Source: Clostridia bacterium
GTDB taxonomy: Bacteria; Bacillota; Clostridia; Christensenellales; Aristaeellaceae
DNA length: 64,000 bases
Reading direction: 5' to 3'
Assembly (NCBI GenBank): GCA_017429695.1
Contig: JAFROK010000012.1
Coordinates: 1 to 64,000, forward strand
A program made the position numbers and the translations under genes. Shown one piece after another: positions 37,101 through 47,815 of this stretch (its first letter is position 1; each line of letters starts with the position of its first letter). The notes under the pieces were generated by a model. It searched no databases and was not told the origin of the DNA. It saw nothing but the letters and a program-made list of their open reading frames with translations.

Positions 37101-40100
37101 CGCAAACACCGTGGACAGGATGATTTCCATCCTGGCCAGCGCCAGCGCGGTTCCCGGCAGCGGCGGCGCAGCCGCCGCAGGCGCGATCAACGTGCTGGAT
37201 TCTGCTGCCTCCGGCATTGTGAATATGAACGGCGACAAGGGCAGCATCACCGCGGAAAGCGGCAATCTCACCGTCCTGGGTGAAGCGCGCAGCAAGGCGG
37301 TCAACGTCACCGCGGCAGCGGCGGGCGGCGGCAACGCGGCCATCGGCGCGTCGGGTAACGTGAATGTGTTCAGCCGTACTTCCCGGGTGGATATCGGCGG
37401 CACGAACCGGACATTTACCGCGGGCAACAACCTGAAGATCAACGCCATTGGCGAAGACACTTCCATTTTCGGCGGCCTGGCAGTTGCCGGCAGCGGAACA
37501 GCCGCTTTCAGCGGTAACCTGATGGTCCTGGCAGAGAGCAACAGCGTTCAGGCAAGAGTTGCGGAAGCTGCCCAGTTTACCGCGGGCAACGCTGCCCAGA
37601 TTGAGTCCTTCCTGGACGAAACCATGATCGCCGGCGGCGGCAGTATCGCCATTTCGGGCGGAGCGCTGGGCGTCGGTGAAACCATCATCATCGCGGTGCA
37701 GAACAATGATGTGCGTACGAAACTGGGAAAGAGCAGCGTGCAGGCATCCGGAACGGAAGATGTCGCTACGCTTTCCGGCGAAAAGGCGAAGGGAGTCTAT
37801 ATCGGCGCGAATGCCAGGGAGACGCAGTTCCTTGCCGCGGCCGGCATTTCCGCCGCCGGCGACGCATCACTGAACGGCGTAGTGAATGTACTGATCAACA
37901 ATAACCATATCATCGCTGACGCGAGCGAATCGGCGATCGGCAGGGCAAATGCGTCCAGCTCCTTCATCACCGTGAAGGCCGCGGACGATACGAAGCAGAC
38001 CCTGATTGCGGGCGGCGTGAACGCAGGCGGCGTCGCTGGTGTCGGCGCCGCTGTGGTGACGCTGGTTTCCAACAAGGATGTGAAGGCCCTGGCCCACGAT
38101 CTGGCCGCGACAAACGACATCAGCGTCACAGCCGGTAATGCGGACGATATCACGATGCTTGCCATCAGCGCCGGCGTCGGCGGAACCGCGGCGGTTCAGA
38201 TCGGCGCGGCGGTTCAGGTGCTCAGCACAAACGTTCTGGCTGAGGTTGGCAGCGACGTCCGTTCGGACAGGGGAAAGTTCAGTATTGCATCCAGCAACAC
38301 CACAAATCTGACCAATGTGGCCGCAACGGTCGCCGCCGCCGGAGTCGGGGCGTTTACCCCCGTAGGCGTGGTGACCCTCTTTGAGGGGGACAGCCGGGCC
38401 AACCTGAAAGCCGGGAGCACGGTCAGCGCCGCAAAGGGAGTGAGTATCACCGCGGCCGGTGACAAGTATATCGACCAGTACGCTGTCGGCGCGGCTGCCA
38501 GCGGAACGGCCGCCGTTTCCGGCACGGCCAATGTGCTGATCAGCCGTGATAAGGTCCGGGCAGCGGCGGAGAAAGGCAGTTCCATCCAATCCGCTTCCGG
38601 CGGGATGGACATCGGAGCGACGGGAGACTATCATCTGACATCCACCAGCGCCGCAATCGGCCTGTCGGGCGTGGCATCGGTGGCGGTGAACGCGGTGGTC
38701 AGCATCCTGAAGAGCAACGTCACCGCCGAAATGGCCGGTACAGCCAGCCTCGCAGGAGACCTGAATGTCCAATCCGCCGGGGCGCGGGATGTGGAAAACT
38801 GCGCTGCGAACGTTGCCATTGCCGGCGCGGTGGGCGTCGGTGTGAATGTGCTGGTGCTGACGGCCGGAACAAAAATGAGCCAGGACGCTGCCGATATGCT
38901 GACCTACGGAAACGGGGACAGCCGAAACGGCGATAAAACCTTCGATGCCTCGGGACTGTTGACGGTGAGCGGGATTGCCCAGAAGCGCACCGAGTATGAA
39001 CGCGATGAAAACGGTGACTTTGTGCCTGATGAGGGAGGAAAGCGGAAACGTGCCGAGACGGCCAATTTCGACGCCTCCGGCATTTCCGACGATCTGTCCG
39101 GCAACGGCCACCGGGAGAGTGAACAGAGCGTGGGCCGCACCACCGGTACCGGCAACGACGCCCAGGGAACCTTCGATGCCGCATCCGGATACCGCAGCGC
39201 TGACTTTGATGACGCCGACTATGACGATCAGGGTGAAACCCAGCGGGGCGAGAACATGACCTTCAGCGATACGGACGATATCGCTAACGCCAAAAAACTG
39301 AATACCTATACCTATACAGACAAAGACCAGCCGGAGGATGCCGTGATCGCGCGGATCACCAAAGACGCCATCGTTGAAAAGGCGAATAACGTGACCGTGT
39401 CTGCCGCCCAGCCTGTAACAGCCGACCTGACAGGCGTAGGTGTGTCCGGCGCTTTAATCGTCGGCGCAGGGGTCAGCGCCTCCGTAGCGATCCTGCGCAG
39501 TAATGTGCTGGCGGAAAGCTATGGTGATATCCGTGATGCCGCGGGCGCTGTTACGGTCAAAGCCGATTCCGTTTCCGACGGTAACGTGGCGGACAGGAGC
39601 GACGTGCTGAAGCAGGTTTTGAGCGATCTGAATCCTGAGACGGGCGGAATCCGGGCGGTCGGCGCGGCGATGGGCGCCGGAATCGTCGGACTGGCCGTCG
39701 GCGCCGGCGTGGTTCTGACGGATAACATTACGGCAGCAAACCTGGGCGGCAGTGTGAAGGCTGCCGGGGATGTGAAAGTGAACGCTTCCCAGGATTACGG
39801 CCATGTGCTTGCCGCCACCGGTACACTCAGCGGAGGCATCGTGGCAGTAGGCGCCAGCGTTTCCGTGGCGCAGACTGAAGCTATCCTGACTGCACAGATC
39901 AATGAAGGAACAACGGTCAATGCGGGCGGCGACGTGGCAGTTAAAACCCAAAGCAGCGTCAGCGCCGAAGCAGTTGCCGCCACAGCAGGCGCAGGGCTTG
40001 TGACTGTGAACGCCGGCGTGGGCATTGCCATCAACCGGATGGAACAGAACACCGGCATCCGGGCCGGAAGCGTCATCAATGCACAGAATATCAACATCCG

Positions 40101-43100
40101 GGCGGATTCCGATACTGCCGCGGACAGCAAACTGCTGGGTATCAACGCCGGCGGCGACGCTGTGGCCATGGGCGCCGCGGTCAGCCAGGTGAACGCGACG
40201 CTGAATACCCTGGTGGAAAAGGCGACGCTGAACGCCACGGGTGACGTACGCGTCACCAACCGGGCGGACAGTACGGCGGATCCTGTACTATGGTCCATCA
40301 GTGAAGGCGGAGGCGCCGCGGGCGGCAACGTCCTTCTGGCGTTTAACGAAACGAAAAGCAAATCCAGCGTTTCCGGCAGCAGCGTGAAGGCCGGACTGCT
40401 GTATGTGGATGCCGGCCTGAAAGGCAAAGCATCTTCTGACCTGGCTTCCGTGCAGGCGGGATCCTCCGCGATCGGTATCGGCATCAATTACGCGGATATC
40501 CAGGCGGATAACCGGGCCATTGTGGAAGACAGCGAAATTGATGTATCCAGGCTGTGCGTACGCACCGGCGTCAGCGACAAGAACGATACCACCGCTTATG
40601 CCCGGACCATCAGCATACAGGCAGGCCTCATTACGGCGGGGATGAACACGGCTGTCGCACGGAACAACACAAAGAACTACGCGGTCCTGACCGGCAACAA
40701 AAGCGTCAAGGCCGATTCAGTCACCTATGTCCAGAGCCACAGCACCTCCAAAGCGGACGCTGAAATCCTGGGATTGGATATCGGCGCAGGTGCCATCGCT
40801 GCCAGCGCGGTTACGGCGGTGAATGACTCGGATTCCCGGGTGAATGTGGATCTGGCGGCCCTGAATTCGGACAAGGTCACCTTTGAGGTGAATCACGACG
40901 CTACGACGCATGTCGACATGCTGACCGGCGCAGGCGGACTCATCGCCGCCAGCGCAGGCGCTGGCGCGGCCTACGGCCGCAGCACCGCCCTGGTGGACGC
41001 CCGGATGGGCACGCTGAAGGCGAAAGAAGCCAACGCGGTGAACAACGCGGCAAGCCATACCGACACGACCATTACCAACGCCACGTTCGGCGGTATTGCC
41101 GCCGGCGTCATCCTCGGCGTGGCATACAGCCAGGATGAATTCAACACCCGGCTCACCCTGGGTGACGGCAGCAGGATCAACGGGGACCTGAAGGTTACGA
41201 CCGATTATGATCTCTCCGCCACGGCGGATGTAACTCCTTCCGCCGGAGGCCTGGATGTGAGCGGCCTGGATATCAAAATCAACCTGGCCGCGGCCCGGAA
41301 CACTGCGCATGCCGGCGCAGACCTGAAGGCGGAAGGCGGTACAGTAACGGCAAAGAACATCACCGTCCAGACCAACGGCAGCGGTAACACCAACGCCATC
41401 ATCCGGCCGGCTGAGATTTCCGTGTCCGGTGCCAAGATAGGCGCCAACTTCGCAAATTCCGACCTGAGTATGACCCAGGAAGCAGCGATCAACATGGAGG
41501 ATGACGCTACGCTGAACGCGAACGATGTGGACGTAAAGTCGCTGGCCAGCAATGCTTCCGCCACCGCCAGCGTCGGTGCTGCAGGCGCAGACGGAATCTC
41601 TATCTCCCTGGTCAACACTGACCTGAGCCACGCATGGGCCAGAGAGAATACGTACAGCACGGCAGGCATTCTCGGAACGCTGAAAGGAAAGACCACCTCG
41701 CCCGGCGGCACGCTGAACACGTCCAACCTGAACGTTCTGGCCGGTATGAAGGATGACGATACTCAGAGCGTAGTATCGGCCACCAGCAACGGCGCGGCGG
41801 ACGTCTCCTTTACGACGCTGGGCAACCTGGAATCCAAGGCCACGAGCACGGATAACTTCAACGCTGTGCTGAAGGGCATCGCTGTGAACGCTGCCGGGGA
41901 TGCGAACATCAGCGCGAAGACCAACGCCAGCTCAAACGCCTACGGCGGGGCACCGGGCGGATATCAGGTGATCAACGGCGGAATCTCCAATACCTACGGC
42001 AATGTGGGACAGGATGGTGCCCGACAGACGGCGAAGGTTCTGCTGGACGAAGGCGTGATACTGGCCGCAGTAAACGTGAATCTATTGGCCCAGAACAAAA
42101 CCTCAGTTGAAGCGAAGCTGGAAGAGAAGGGCGGCTATTCATTGGGCCAGGTTGACAGTTCCTGCCAGCCGACCGAGACCTGGACGGAAACCGACGTGAT
42201 CATCGGCAAAGGCGCACAATTGACCGCGAAGAACACGATGGATATTGCATTGAAGTCGGAAATGGACGCTACTTCCAAAGTGGACTCCAGCAGTACCGGT
42301 ATTATTCTGAACGTCGGCACGATGAAGGGCGAGAACGAAATCCATGAGGACAATAATCTGCTGATCGGCCAGGACGTGAAACTGACCAGTGGCGGCGACA
42401 TGAACCTCTCCGCGAAGACCACTGCCCATATGGACGCCCGGACCAACTATTCCGGTTCGTACAGCGTGTACGGTGATGAGGAAGCGGAAGCGCTCAACCT
42501 GTACTGGCGCAACCAGAACATCAACCTGGAAGACGGCGTGTCGGCGAATGCCGGCGGCCAGATGTCCATCATATCCGACCTGGGGACAGACGACACCGTT
42601 GAAACCCATGCCAAGGAAACTGTGAGATCCTTCATTGAGCGGGCGGAGAGCTTTGCACATGCTACTCCCACTGCCCATAGCGCCATCAACCTCGGCGCGG
42701 TGAACCTGACTTCAACCGGCGATATGAAGATCACAGCCCAGATCGGCGGATATTATTACACCAGAGGCGACGTGGACGCCGACAGCGACGAAGGTTTCAC
42801 GCTGAACACGGCCCCGACGGGTACTTCCCGGAATGATTTCGCAATGGAGAGCATCGTGAATATCAAAGGAAACGATAACAAAAAGGCGTTCCTGATCAGC
42901 ACAGACGGCGCGATTGATATCAAGGCCAAGCAGGAAAACCTCCATGCGATCGCCACAAACCAGGTGATCGCCAGCGGAATTACCGGCCTGGCTGACGCGT
43001 ACTGCAAAAACATTCTGGACAATTACGTGACGATCCAGGTGGACAATACAACTTTCAACGGAAAGAACGGTACAAACCTGATCGCCAATTTCGGCGATGA

Positions 43101-44589
43101 TTATACGACGTTCATTGAGACTCTTTCTTCCGCGGCCCTATACGCTGTGGGTACCGAACAGGCAACATCCTGCCTGAAGGGCAATTCCTACGCGAATATC
43201 TTAACCAATAGTATAAACAACGTGGACGGCGGTCCCAACTTTACCCATACCGCTGACTGCACGATCCATCATCATCTCGAGACGATTTGCTTCGGTCCGT
43301 GGTATTCCGACGGCTCCAGGCGGGACTGGTCGGACTATTCCGGCAGCCAGGAATGTAATTTCTGCGATGAATTCTCCAGTCGCTATGGTTCCGGCAGGCT
43401 CACCAAGGCCCTTGCTCCGCTTCTCAAGATTAAGGGCAGGAAGGTTCTCCTCAGCGGAGCAGAAACGGAAAAGGACGAGATTTACGTATTGGACCAGGAT
43501 CAACTGCTGAAGGAAGACGTGATCCTGACAGAAGCGCAGCTGAAAAAATATATCATGTGGACGAATACGCTGACGCAACAGAAGGTCAGTCTGCTGCAAA
43601 ATGCCACGCGGCTTTACCAGGGGCAGGGATTGGATTACGTCGCGGAAATTTTCCAGGGCGATATCCTCGGGAACGGTATGACTGACAATATCGTTATCCT
43701 TACCGCGTTGAATAAAGACGCTTTCCGGAACCCGGTGATACCGATCGGCGCCACGGGATCGCTGGATTTCCTGACCGGCATGTTCACCATGCCGACAGAT
43801 GCCAGCTTTGACCTGTATCTGTTTGAAATATCCGGCACCTGGCTGACATCGAGACTGAAAGAGGGTATGATCCGGATACTGGCTGCCGATCCGGAAGCGA
43901 TCAACAGCTATATCCAGGCGCATGGTGAAACGCATCAAATTTCAGCTGTGCCCCAGGGCGAGATTCTGGAAGGACTCACGGAGGATCTGACCAGGGACGG
44001 ATGGCATCGGCTCTGGCTGGGCCATACGCCCGAGACCGCGACAGATGAAAATGAACCTTTGATTTTCCTGCTCTGGAACGAAGCATCCGACGAGATTCGG
44101 GCTTACCGGACCAGTGTGGCCGAAATCATGGCGGAGGCGGATCCGACGGAAGTTTCCCTGTATATCTGGCGTGATACCGGGAGCGACCGGGCAGGAGAAG
44201 AAAAGTACAATGTGATGTTCTATGATACGCCGGCAGGGGAGAAGAGCCGGGTGAAGGTTGTTACCCATGTGGCGGATGGTCATCAGCCTGAACATCAGCA
44301 GGCGCTGCAGATCATGCTGCGCAGCTACACACTGGGCGGCGCGGACCTGCCCGCCTACAGCCTGTCAGGGCACTGCTTCATTATGAGCGACGGGACCGAC
44401 GGAAAGGTCAGCCTGTTTGACGGCGAATATACCGCTTCCTTTGACGGAGATGTTTTCGAAAGCGATTATCTCCGGATCGAAGGGATCAGGGAAGACCACC
44501 TGGTGGTTACGATTAAGAAGAACCAGCCTATTTGGGAAGAACCGGATACAGATTTCGTCTTTACCGCGGAAAAGCAGGGCCAGCACTGA
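25156..44589 (+). CDS. Giant secreted repeat protein (6,477 residues), filamentous adhesin-like
   Basis: AGGAG (25143-25146) precedes ATG 25156; an earlier ATG at 25149 stops after four codons. Layout by residue: signal peptide 1-37 (cleaved after RAFA); about 45 acidic heptapeptides (60-374); a beta domain ~395-545; RTX-like strands ~640-810 ([23 protein letters not shown]); Flg_new/InlB-repeat-like domains between ~1350 and 2225; then a beta-solenoid of repeated phrases (GAAVSVN-like, [32 protein letters not shown]) up to ~5950. It is broken by an alpha-helical block at ~2668-2952. The C-terminal ~500 residues are non-repetitive and contain a Cys/His cluster. The repeats resemble filamentous haemagglutinin or leukotoxin-type adhesins. 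No LPXTG, SLH, choline-binding or TM anchor is visible, and no two-partner TpsB gene is nearby. Calculated mass would exceed 600 kDa. It ends shortly before the rpsB promoter. Surface adhesion or matrix formation is inference. Confidence 0.85.
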   Translation: MNKPQKSSVLKKTAAILMVLCMMTGMIPTGHPNRAFAENPGQPAVMSVAEADDSRMSETETPDAEDGTPDAEDETPDAEDGTPDAEDETPDAEDETPDAEDETPDAEDGTPGAEDGTPGAEDETPDAGDETPDAGDETPDAGDETPDAGDETQDAEDGTPDAEDETPDAEDETPDAEDETPDAEDETPGAEDETPDAGDETPDAEDETPDVEVETPAAEDEMPAVEDETPDVEDETPDAEDETPAVEDETPAAEDETPAAEDETPDVEDETPAVENETPAAEDETPAAEDETPDVEDETPAVEDETPDVEDEIPAAEDETPAVEDETPSAGNEAPAVEEEIPAIEEETPAAADETEPAATETPAAEEEPAENASDAPVGLCILETEDQAAGETETEDAGSPERRTLETRVGDYMISVSGAIPEGTEIQAVEIPRETAEEMAGLNLLFAYDIRLVVDGQTWQPKNGEDVQVSVLDMNGGFSGKNVNILHMKTDLLDPDGQLSEEALDKAVADIENGSAETETFRTQTSEDSTVQFDATSFSPYFVNMIPILQDMVDHAMAAMETLSGKVQVVLSRDVKYEGDVTLSAGNRDVADDFELELTAEDAGEDGMQGDGYTSIFGDLLIRGIKVSLNSILMAADTKITVTNAGPDAKPEDVNRGGTLVFNGTLNAVNALTVDVGKNSSAIINLPATSDTVNLTAESGAKEVTINAGDGVNTVNASVSGGDITITGGSGVDTFSVTTDGNAGKVIMDTGSNTDALTLVDNGAQGTIEVNAGADDDIVTIDVRSEAADVDVNTGSGTDILNLIKGDHHTVENLDYSQVYNKTEKINDAATAVVTVTNGDAVAMDRATVDTVTADAIKGIVFNGGAGVSVYLKGTLAKPADGSNPIRYKDGDPNTIVLTNDTNGEHKNTLEITGNANTNYTDALKNKKQVFLYASGDSYTFAGATDSFTDYVFKTPVSGLQNITITGSDTPLVLSNVVLGSDDSRDADDNITVNNLSAANLNVLLKGKVIDINGSVTAQNVRAESVHGTETLFQTINAAIGLDNGDQSVDLFNVSDQSVININAGADIQAAQDIQLLSRVKHFGGLSTALATIPGADMALNSINIKMADAFVNIRDGAKLTAGGSVTADAKIETVSGYHLQYQEGGGSTGDESDAMPLAVTVVVNDAAVNVENGAVITAGNNILMNADSQVKVKTLASSVNVSSPLDIALSIISNKATVTAGGSLTAGNEILLNANGSVTDETKASENYGDLPIGGFVAVNVVDQDVRAIVGKGANIQAGGGLNFYATAAADVQTGAVASKAADGEDGMTPAVAFKGLFTSIIKAIKDSWKDYRAEGPDEAEKKRLEKLDKLLDKVAGSSYSVKLIGYSEENDEKGTATVSTKISTSGNEAGGEETTSKVVGYVEVQPQAGMTVSEVRFRYLTPNENHYTYGTATLDSNASTAEKLVYVFDLPESDAEVYVIYASESSRTAPVKSAGEDADTEYEDVYDLSALFEDATGAAQDGATKEYLVETAEGTRYKLTFGSQSTDGKVLTWRTSTESGQEGTSLSEIHAGEKLRFVGNPAQEGEKLVSLTFSWTTEKEGVQVTDSSTVTADDAGRFWFTAPDGLPEDTEITVSAEFGSEAASQSVRTWQATGSIAAGVVLNDARALIESGTNVKAAMITGISTKQTSNTTLADASAVESGSGKKAEKKTETQLTKMEYSVSGAWYAVQVNSTREGAVTGTMTEEGSSALHPKFTINKDDAPQIQKILLSYYTTLNASLANGRRITEEIDPSTLPTDADGNLIYQPELNEYPVVYGSTLEVSFVFTEDGQTIDSGTTGSQSYVVRNPISLRWNSLYVTDGEGSGTEKPMGTLTFSSHPDTEPDNYYFYVTPSTGYRINSKQQGSTLSNTDALSVSWCGTDGTAQTASLHWVSDDPVTGGQLWYLQLNDPNAAIPEGVPVTINALFTEDTRKVTAKEEDHGKIAFDRDEAKANDQITATLTADDGYYAGGVELTYIDKQGTSQTKTISGVDENNELTFDMPELHEGAQLFVRPLLEEKTVALSVSGATKDGSSVPVSSVALSEKGKGYDHETITVSPADDLAKQGYKVSEIIYTPDGGTGVTVEGNSFDIPDGSSSVSLLVNMTLKDYELTGSTDPDNLGSIEPEFARADKNEKVFVNIVPKDGYRIKADTLKARISGGSGSFQIVLKREGENRYSFTVPGENLDAGTKIEVTGEFEKGSDALAVSAGVAVAVSVVQGNNENAIQGGKILSEGDISLSALTSGTKAVTEAKAGFNQGKTGIAGAVAVQVASVKTRAATEADAEGSLTIHNGALMQEATSIGKAEFTVNADASGKKKSSAENTGVGAGIAVGVDALITEAEAEDGLIIGKGTKLTGISITAGQKIQDTVTARAGAAGGSAAVVPAAAVDVFEGRALGKLGRLDGVNGPLDVTDKVRVTASSSSARDAYNHTVSADGSAMGGSVALAGAFAVSWLDNRAEAILNQSVNAGSVIVNAKATDALKETATAAASGGDKGKKDAKGGSADKQANSLMDGAANLAGKNGMNGTQIKQDTANRQKAETAEGSVAGAGALALNIMGNKSLAEIADSVNVAAKELISVISGNRTDATIKADGSTVKSDVGIGVAASVNIVNMENIARIGSGIMTAGQIEVKAVIPEAPPAIRPRNVAENADNFKTQLGETLKDSITAWLGDDYDWAAELVGDDFIATFADSLVQDLGLEKLFNIPVDSFADTFAKVIEKLQNYPATMIEPYRQLIAEIVDTTEDFDEDTVERILEDVATEACDQLTTEALDIIKDTVLDSAKDMASVFLVTVSDGLGGKGWDAGYIKEQFKATIVSKIREKFMDQMVTELVSKLGAEIPVINQHNAEVLKALKEKTAEELNETFVNSLTGTFRQQIYDYEILVTKIKENGIAKFLGDSLKNAAKKAATAVTNAVIEKVIGKLNVKFSPEPVSDRHIITTQSIAGAGATDVGIAGSVSIAVANLNTQAMIAVGNGNISVKNDGGLTISAEELRRIRTHATAAVDSNGEADNHLGAGEAEDAEGGAEAGPTETNDGISVSTDGRGTAAFDIDGDDPEDIMVRLVPDDGYTLKEGTELVRNYSYDDDGEEIADTVTIHKDDDGYYIKPLEGIKDAKERYDKLKAHVQAEFEKMNQKEAPEEDYGSDGTSIGVGAAFAMSYGSSSVLSGIGVRNSVTAGTIDVTAVLSHEEENYSTAGKDPLAGSKSKNGSAGVKDFSLDASVSVSMMDNTVIAAIAKGTKVTTTKKPSEEPEEAGSGDEEIRREPVTDGAVIVTAYETGTGETKASAFAAGDKTSVGASVAVNLSASQIVARLGSGATAAGKAAVWADSHSEDNTWSFASAMGGDIQRALDKVAGGIEATEETANSLARGEYFGNTDLSDDGQEITDTGRKITDRMNDRKDGKGDDAQANFSVSTNALRTQNAQQDSGKEAGDTSKGAEDSISENTDMELTGSAKPAETRKLQVAAAVGVTVSDHRASVTVEGPMSAGQGVTLNALNTINYNTRSTGAAMTLATGNSIAAAVGVSVNKGQATVDISGNVEANGNVDITATLTQNMDDPYTGKLGVQSLSGAVAGKDSTLAIAGAVSVLSTEAVTRAVVDSAEKITGERVKISADDKSKNAVRAGGISVSKGATVGMGLSAATILSENTVEARVGDGAVITATDFELSALKRKVTFDDYKFPLGWEDLVSDSSSLTDEQRENVYTGLIDVHKKPGETAYTVDVNLDTYALMKVADMLNFLSSDNYYAEAIAGSVSTGSATLSGAGSAAIVRSRNTVNASLGKNVTIRQSGWGGTNILADGSTSARMIGGAASLGSAKLGLGLTVTYLDHEDTVTVQTGEGLDAEAEEYIQQALADTTAQTFNAAASVNTGEAALTAGGAVNVLLLKNSAVNNLGENNQVNAKGSLAVTSGAEMSLLNVSVGVAGAGKGVAAGGTVAYIRDEAASETNLGNNHILTAKDHATISANTVDRMISILASASAVPGSGGAAAAGAINVLDSAASGIVNMNGDKGSITAESGNLTVLGEARSKAVNVTAAAAGGGNAAIGASGNVNVFSRTSRVDIGGTNRTFTAGNNLKINAIGEDTSIFGGLAVAGSGTAAFSGNLMVLAESNSVQARVAEAAQFTAGNAAQIESFLDETMIAGGGSIAISGGALGVGETIIIAVQNNDVRTKLGKSSVQASGTEDVATLSGEKAKGVYIGANARETQFLAAAGISAAGDASLNGVVNVLINNNHIIADASESAIGRANASSSFITVKAADDTKQTLIAGGVNAGGVAGVGAAVVTLVSNKDVKALAHDLAATNDISVTAGNADDITMLAISAGVGGTAAVQIGAAVQVLSTNVLAEVGSDVRSDRGKFSIASSNTTNLTNVAATVAAAGVGAFTPVGVVTLFEGDSRANLKAGSTVSAAKGVSITAAGDKYIDQYAVGAAASGTAAVSGTANVLISRDKVRAAAEKGSSIQSASGGMDIGATGDYHLTSTSAAIGLSGVASVAVNAVVSILKSNVTAEMAGTASLAGDLNVQSAGARDVENCAANVAIAGAVGVGVNVLVLTAGTKMSQDAADMLTYGNGDSRNGDKTFDASGLLTVSGIAQKRTEYERDENGDFVPDEGGKRKRAETANFDASGISDDLSGNGHRESEQSVGRTTGTGNDAQGTFDAASGYRSADFDDADYDDQGETQRGENMTFSDTDDIANAKKLNTYTYTDKDQPEDAVIARITKDAIVEKANNVTVSAAQPVTADLTGVGVSGALIVGAGVSASVAILRSNVLAESYGDIRDAAGAVTVKADSVSDGNVADRSDVLKQVLSDLNPETGGIRAVGAAMGAGIVGLAVGAGVVLTDNITAANLGGSVKAAGDVKVNASQDYGHVLAATGTLSGGIVAVGASVSVAQTEAILTAQINEGTTVNAGGDVAVKTQSSVSAEAVAATAGAGLVTVNAGVGIAINRMEQNTGIRAGSVINAQNINIRADSDTAADSKLLGINAGGDAVAMGAAVSQVNATLNTLVEKATLNATGDVRVTNRADSTADPVLWSISEGGGAAGGNVLLAFNETKSKSSVSGSSVKAGLLYVDAGLKGKASSDLASVQAGSSAIGIGINYADIQADNRAIVEDSEIDVSRLCVRTGVSDKNDTTAYARTISIQAGLITAGMNTAVARNNTKNYAVLTGNKSVKADSVTYVQSHSTSKADAEILGLDIGAGAIAASAVTAVNDSDSRVNVDLAALNSDKVTFEVNHDATTHVDMLTGAGGLIAASAGAGAAYGRSTALVDARMGTLKAKEANAVNNAASHTDTTITNATFGGIAAGVILGVAYSQDEFNTRLTLGDGSRINGDLKVTTDYDLSATADVTPSAGGLDVSGLDIKINLAAARNTAHAGADLKAEGGTVTAKNITVQTNGSGNTNAIIRPAEISVSGAKIGANFANSDLSMTQEAAINMEDDATLNANDVDVKSLASNASATASVGAAGADGISISLVNTDLSHAWARENTYSTAGILGTLKGKTTSPGGTLNTSNLNVLAGMKDDDTQSVVSATSNGAADVSFTTLGNLESKATSTDNFNAVLKGIAVNAAGDANISAKTNASSNAYGGAPGGYQVINGGISNTYGNVGQDGARQTAKVLLDEGVILAAVNVNLLAQNKTSVEAKLEEKGGYSLGQVDSSCQPTETWTETDVIIGKGAQLTAKNTMDIALKSEMDATSKVDSSSTGIILNVGTMKGENEIHEDNNLLIGQDVKLTSGGDMNLSAKTTAHMDARTNYSGSYSVYGDEEAEALNLYWRNQNINLEDGVSANAGGQMSIISDLGTDDTVETHAKETVRSFIERAESFAHATPTAHSAINLGAVNLTSTGDMKITAQIGGYYYTRGDVDADSDEGFTLNTAPTGTSRNDFAMESIVNIKGNDNKKAFLISTDGAIDIKAKQENLHAIATNQVIASGITGLADAYCKNILDNYVTIQVDNTTFNGKNGTNLIANFGDDYTTFIETLSSAALYAVGTEQATSCLKGNSYANILTNSINNVDGGPNFTHTADCTIHHHLETICFGPWYSDGSRRDWSDYSGSQECNFCDEFSSRYGSGRLTKALAPLLKIKGRKVLLSGAETEKDEIYVLDQDQLLKEDVILTEAQLKKYIMWTNTLTQQKVSLLQNATRLYQGQGLDYVAEIFQGDILGNGMTDNIVILTALNKDAFRNPVIPIGATGSLDFLTGMFTMPTDASFDLYLFEISGTWLTSRLKEGMIRILAADPEAINSYIQAHGETHQISAVPQGEILEGLTEDLTRDGWHRLWLGHTPETATDENEPLIFLLWNEASDEIRAYRTSVAEIMAEADPTEVSLYIWRDTGSDRAGEEKYNVMFYDTPAGEKSRVKVVTHVADGHQPEHQQALQIMLRSYTLGGADLPAYSLSGHCFIMSDGTDGKVSLFDGEYTASFDGDVFESDYLRIEGIREDHLVVTIKKNQPIWEEPDTDFVFTAEKQGQH
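25333..26277 (+). repeat. Coding tandem repeat, ~45 units of 21 bp (acidic heptapeptide)
   Basis: Units encode ETPDAED and variants ([35 protein letters not shown]). The first ~22 units are almost identical at DNA level; the later ones drift (GTTGAGGATGAGACG-like). Every unit keeps the 21-base period, so length changes would stay in frame. The product is a highly negative, Pro-containing stalk next to the signal peptide. Assembly errors in copy number are possible here. Confidence 0.9.
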
Positions 44590-44600
44590 CAGTCCGGCAG

Positions 44601-44626
44601 TTTTCTGTACAGAAAATGTATTTTTT
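44601..44626 (+). terminator. Palindrome plus T run after the giant gene (weak terminator or operator)
   Basis: TTTTCTGTACAGAAAA (44601-44616) is a perfect 16-bp palindrome followed closely by six T (44621-44626). The stem is AT-rich and would be a weak terminator. It lies directly upstream of the rpsB -35, so it could instead be a binding site. Confidence 0.35.
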
Positions 44627-44628
44627 CC

Positions 44629-44657
44629 TTGCTTTTGGGAAAACAGAATGGTATAAT
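44629..44657 (+). promoter_or_regulatory. Sigma-A promoter of rpsB
   Basis: TTGCTT (44629-44634), 17-base spacer, extended -10 TGGTATAAT (44649-44657). The consensus -10 with TG extension fits a strong ribosomal-protein promoter. Confidence 0.75.
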
Positions 44658-44671
44658 CCATCCGATTACGC

Positions 44672-44735
44672 ACCTTTTCCCTGCGGTTGCTTGTGCCGCG
44701 GTACCGCGGTGGCCGGCCGCACATGGGAAAGGGGT
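44672..44735 (+). ncRNA. Structured rpsB 5' leader (candidate S2 autoregulatory element)
   Basis: Between promoter and Shine-Dalgarno, ACCTTTTCCC (44672-44681) pairs with GGGAAAGGGGT (44725-44735, G-U pairs and one bulge). TGCGG (44682-44686) pairs with CCGCA (44717-44721) across a 3-base bulge CAT. GC-rich inner sequences can form further hairpins. The position fits ribosomal-protein leaders that let the protein repress its own mRNA. I see no sequence match to a named leader family. Confidence 0.5.
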
Positions 44736-44760
44736 GGAAAATAACAAGGAGGGAACCCCT

Positions 44761-45519
44761 ATGGCAGTCATTTCCATGAAACAGCTCCTGGAAGCCGGCG
44801 TACATTTCGGTCATCAGACCCGCCGGTGGAACCCGAAGATGGCGCAGTACATCTTCACCGAACGCAACGGCATTTACATCATCGACCTGCAGAAGACCGT
44901 CCGCAAGGTGGATGAAGCGTACGCGTTCGTCCGCGACGTCGCGATGGAAGGCAAGAGCATCCTGTTCGTCGGCACCAAGAAGCAGGCACAGGAATCCATC
45001 GAGAGCGAAGCGAAGCGCTGCAACATGTTCTATGTCAACAACCGCTGGCTGGGCGGCATGCTGACCAACTTCAAGACCATCCGCACCCGGATCGACCGGC
45101 TGAACCAGATCGACCGGATGGAGCAGAACGGCCAGTTCGACGTGCTGCCCAAGAAGGAAGTTATCAAGCTGATCCATGAGCGGGAAAAGCTGCAGGCCAA
45201 CCTGGGCGGCATCCGCGAAATGAAAAAGCTCCCCGGCGCCCTGTTTGTGGTTGACCCCCGCAAAGAGCACATCGCTGTGACCGAAGCCCGCATCCTGGGC
45301 ATCCCGATCGTCGGTATCGTTGATACCAACTGCGATCCGGACGAAATCGACTACGTGATCCCCGGCAATGACGACGCGATCCGCGCCGTGAAACTGATCG
45401 CCGGCAAGCTGGCTGACGCTGTGCTGGAAGGCAAGCAGGGCGAGCAGACCGAAGCGGAAGAAGCGCCCGCCGCTGAAGCTGTGGAAGAGGAAAAGCCCGA
45501 GGTTGCTCCGGAAGCCTGA
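44761..45519 (+). CDS. rpsB: Small ribosomal subunit protein uS2
   Basis: The product has 252 residues. It is a 30S structural protein that binds late and helps hold bS1. Typical sequence: [20 protein letters not shown], then [23 protein letters not shown] and [20 protein letters not shown]. The C-terminal ~25 residues form an Ala/Glu-rich tail ([15 protein letters not shown]). ATG 44761 follows AAGGAGG (44747-44753) with normal spacing; the frame extends upstream into the leader but is not translated. It is followed by tsf, the standard order, after an unusually structured 145-base spacer. Confidence 0.97.
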   Translation: MAVISMKQLLEAGVHFGHQTRRWNPKMAQYIFTERNGIYIIDLQKTVRKVDEAYAFVRDVAMEGKSILFVGTKKQAQESIESEAKRCNMFYVNNRWLGGMLTNFKTIRTRIDRLNQIDRMEQNGQFDVLPKKEVIKLIHEREKLQANLGGIREMKKLPGALFVVDPRKEHIAVTEARILGIPIVGIVDTNCDPDEIDYVIPGNDDAIRAVKLIAGKLADAVLEGKQGEQTEAEEAPAAEAVEEEKPEVAPEA

Positions 45520-45522
45520 TGC

Positions 45523-45612
45523 GGATCTGTCCAAATCTTTGATTTGGCTAACAGATCCCATGCTACAGCTGTCAAAGGCTTGGAACGAAGTGAACAAGGC
45601 TTTGGTAACAGC
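45523..45612 (+). ncRNA. Two tandem bulged hairpins in the rpsB-tsf spacer
   Basis: Hairpin 1: GGATCTGT-CCAAATC, loop TTT, GATTTGG, 3-base bulge CTA, ACAGATCC (45523-45558), 15 perfect pairs. Hairpin 2: GCTGT-CAAAG-G-CTTG, 12-base loop GAACGAAGTGAA, CAAG-G-CTTTG, 3-base bulge GTA, ACAGC (45568-45612). Both share CTGT/CAAA on the 5' side and TTTGG/TAACAG on the 3' side, with the bulge in the same place. There is no T run, so these are not ordinary terminators. Possible roles are tsf-specific control, RNA processing, or a repeat insertion. Confidence 0.6.
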
Positions 45613-45664
45613 GATCGCACCAGTGATATTCCTATACAATGATAAATGAAAGGATGATTTGAAT

Positions 45665-46594
45665 ATGGCAGCAGTAACTTCCGCCATGGTTAAAGAGCTG
45701 CGCGAGCGCACCAGCGCCGGCATGATGGATTGCAAGAAAGCGCTTGTCGAGAGCGACGGCGATATGGAAAAAGCCATTGAATGGCTGCGTGAAAAGGGAC
45801 TGAGCCAGGCCGCCAAGAAGGCCAGCCGCATTGCCGCGGAAGGCGTGGTCGCCCAGTATGTGAACGAAGACGGTACCATCGGCGTGATCGTCGAGGTGAA
45901 CTGCGAGACCGACTTCGTGGCCAAGACCGACAACTTTGTGAATTTCGCCAACAACGTGGCCAAGCACATCGCGCTGGCCAATCCCGCTGATGTGGACGCC
46001 CTGCTGAACCAGCAGTTTGTGGACGACAGCAGCAAGACCATTTCCGACCTGATCAGTGACGCGACCGTCGCCATCGGTGAAAAGATCAGCGTTCGCCGCT
46101 TTGCCCGGTATGAGACGAAGGGTGTTGTTTCCACCTACATCCACCTGGGCGGCAAGGTCGGCGTGATCGTCGAAGTGGCTGCGGACGAAGCGGGCCGTAA
46201 GAACGACGATGTGAAGACCTTCGCGCATGACCTGGCGCTGCAGATTGCCGCCGCCAAGCCCGAAGCGGTCCGCCGTGAAGAAGTGGACGTCGAGAAGCTG
46301 GAGAAGGAAAAGGAAATCCTGCGGGCGCAGGCGCTGAACGAAGGCAAGCCCGAGAAGATCGTCGACCGCATGGTCGAAGGCCGGATCGAGAAGTACTACA
46401 AGGAAGTATGCCTGCTGGAGCAACCCTTCGTCAAGGACGGCGACAAGAACATCAAGGGCCTGATGGGCGAGATCGCCAAGGCTGCCGGTGCCGAACTGGA
46501 TATCGTCCGGTTCAGCCGCTTCGAACGGGGCGAGGGCATCGAGAAGCGCAAGGATGACCTGGCCGCGGAAATCGCCGCGATGCAGCAGAAGTAA
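45665..46594 (+). CDS. tsf: Translation elongation factor Ts
   Basis: The product has 309 residues. EF-Ts is the guanine-nucleotide exchange factor that regenerates EF-Tu-GTP. The N-terminal UBA-like domain reads [20 protein letters not shown], followed by the EF-Tu contact motif in [16 protein letters not shown], then two core subdomains and a C-terminal helical end. The start is ATG 45665, with AAAGGATG nine bases before; a TTG two codons upstream is not preferred. It is cotranscribed with rpsB through the structured spacer and ended by a perfect intrinsic terminator. Confidence 0.97.
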   Translation: MAAVTSAMVKELRERTSAGMMDCKKALVESDGDMEKAIEWLREKGLSQAAKKASRIAAEGVVAQYVNEDGTIGVIVEVNCETDFVAKTDNFVNFANNVAKHIALANPADVDALLNQQFVDDSSKTISDLISDATVAIGEKISVRRFARYETKGVVSTYIHLGGKVGVIVEVAADEAGRKNDDVKTFAHDLALQIAAAKPEAVRREEVDVEKLEKEKEILRAQALNEGKPEKIVDRMVEGRIEKYYKEVCLLEQPFVKDGDKNIKGLMGEIAKAAGAELDIVRFSRFERGEGIEKRKDDLAAEIAAMQQK

Positions 46595-46602
46595 GATGAT
46601 TC

Positions 46603-46630
46603 AGAGGCTGTCGGAAGACAGCCTCTTTTT
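46603..46630 (+). terminator. Intrinsic terminator after tsf
   Basis: AGAGGCTGTC, GGAA tetraloop, GACAGCCTCT, then TTTT. The stem has 10 perfect pairs with a stable GNRA-type loop. Confidence 0.92.
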
Positions 46631-46646
46631 CGCGAGGAGCATGTAA

Positions 46647-47324
46647 ATGAAAATCGGACTGATCATTGCGATCGAGCGTGAACTGGCAGCATTTCTGAAC
46701 AGCGGAGAGAATATTACGGAAGAGGCGGTTGCCGGAAGAACCGTATATCATGCCATGATGGAGGGCCATGAGATCTGTGCGGTACAGAGCGGCTGCGGCG
46801 AAATTGACGCGGCTGCGGCTACCATGCTGCTGATTGTGAAGTACGGATGCGGGATCATCCTGAACTTTGGCGTGACAGGCGCACTGGATGCGGACCTGAA
46901 GGTGGAGGATCTGTTTGTTGCGGAAAAGGTGTGGCATTATGATTTTGACGTCACGCCATTCAGTGATTTCGTCAAGGTGGGTCAGTACGAGGAGTATCCA
47001 GATGAATTTATCCCGCTGGACGCAGATCTTGTGAAGCTGGCGACGCAGAAAATGCCGGGGATCCGGAAGGTCGCTGTGGCCAGCGGGGATAAGTTTGTGG
47101 AAGACCGGGAGGAAAAACTGCGGCTGCGTTCCTCCGGCTGCGGAATATGCGAGATGGAACTGGCAGCGATTGCACGCATTTGTGAACGCAGCGGGGTGAA
47201 ATGCCTGTCCATCAAGTGCATCAGCGACGCTTTTGACGGAACAGGAGCAGACTTTGAGAAAAATGCAAAAAAAAGCGCGGAGAAAGCGTTCCAAGCGATG
47301 CGGGAGATTATACGGGCATTATAA
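46647..47324 (+). CDS. MTA/SAH nucleosidase-like phosphorylase-family protein
   Basis: The product has 225 residues. It belongs to the PNP/UDP phosphorylase superfamily and looks most like 5'-methylthioadenosine/S-adenosylhomocysteine nucleosidase, which cleaves adenine from MTA and SAH in methionine salvage and methyl-cycle clean-up. Seen: MKIGLIIAIERELAAFLN at the start (family: GIIGAMxxE), SGCGEIDAAAATM, LNFGVTGAL, VASGDKFV, the purine/ribose motif CEMELAAIARIC, and KCISDAFDG with the catalytic Asp position. It deviates in places (SGCG for SGIG, CISDAFDG for ISDxAD), so another nucleoside specificity is possible. GAGGAG lies upstream. It ends in a shared bidirectional terminator. Confidence 0.85.
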   Translation: MKIGLIIAIERELAAFLNSGENITEEAVAGRTVYHAMMEGHEICAVQSGCGEIDAAAATMLLIVKYGCGIILNFGVTGALDADLKVEDLFVAEKVWHYDFDVTPFSDFVKVGQYEEYPDEFIPLDADLVKLATQKMPGIRKVAVASGDKFVEDREEKLRLRSSGCGICEMELAAIARICERSGVKCLSIKCISDAFDGTGADFEKNAKKSAEKAFQAMREIIRAL

Positions 47325-47360
47325 AGAAACGGACTGCAGCAGAGCAGTCCATTTCTTTAT
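47323..47360. terminator. Bidirectional terminator
   Basis: GGACTGC (47331-47337), loop, GCAGTCC (47344-47350), flanked by AAAGAAAC and ATTTCTTT, giving U-rich tails in both directions. It separates the converging nucleosidase and lipoprotein genes. Confidence 0.85.
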
Positions 47361-47382
47361 CATCGGCTAATTTTCCGGTTGG

Positions 47383-47781
47383 TTATTCTTTTTCAAATTC
47401 AATCACACGCTGTGTTCCCGGCAGAGACCAGATCATCCTATTATTATTGATTTTCAGTTCGAATGTTTCAGTTAATCCGATGTAATTTCCGGAAAACGAG
47501 ATATACTCGTCCTGATCGATAAAGGTGATTTTTCCATCCTTGAATTCATAATCATAATCTTTGGTGTAACTGCCTTCGACAATTACGGTAAACTGATGAT
47601 TGTCCTTGAAAGAGATCTCCACCTGATGCTCGCCGAAAAAACCAAAAGAGCCATCTATCGGATTGCCGTTATTGTCTTTTCCGCCGATCACGTTCCATCT
47701 GCCTTCCAGTTTCTGGCTACAGGATGTGAGCATGAGCATGGTGGCCAGCAGCAGTGCGATCATTGTTATAATTCTTCTCAT
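47383..47781 (-). CDS. Small lipoprotein of unknown function
   Basis: The product has 132 residues. The signal MRRIITMIALLLATMLML leads to a lipobox LTSC, so the mature protein is membrane-anchored. The rest (LEGRWNVIGG, HQVEISFKDNHQFTV, DYEFKDGKITFID, ELKINNNRMIWSL) has alternating beta strands like the small lipocalin-like or DUF-type lipoproteins that begin with a GRW motif. No specific function can be given. Start ATG 47781 has AGAGGG upstream. It lies 34 bases downstream of the glycosidase gene on the same strand and is probably cotranscribed. Confidence 0.75.
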   Translation of the reverse strand: MRRIITMIALLLATMLMLTSCSQKLEGRWNVIGGKDNNGNPIDGSFGFFGEHQVEISFKDNHQFTVIVEGSYTKDYDYEFKDGKITFIDQDEYISFSGNYIGLTETFELKINNNRMIWSLPGTQRVIEFEKE

Positions 47782-47815
47782 GAGTATCTGCCCTCTTTGA
47801 TGAAGTCCGGTTCTG

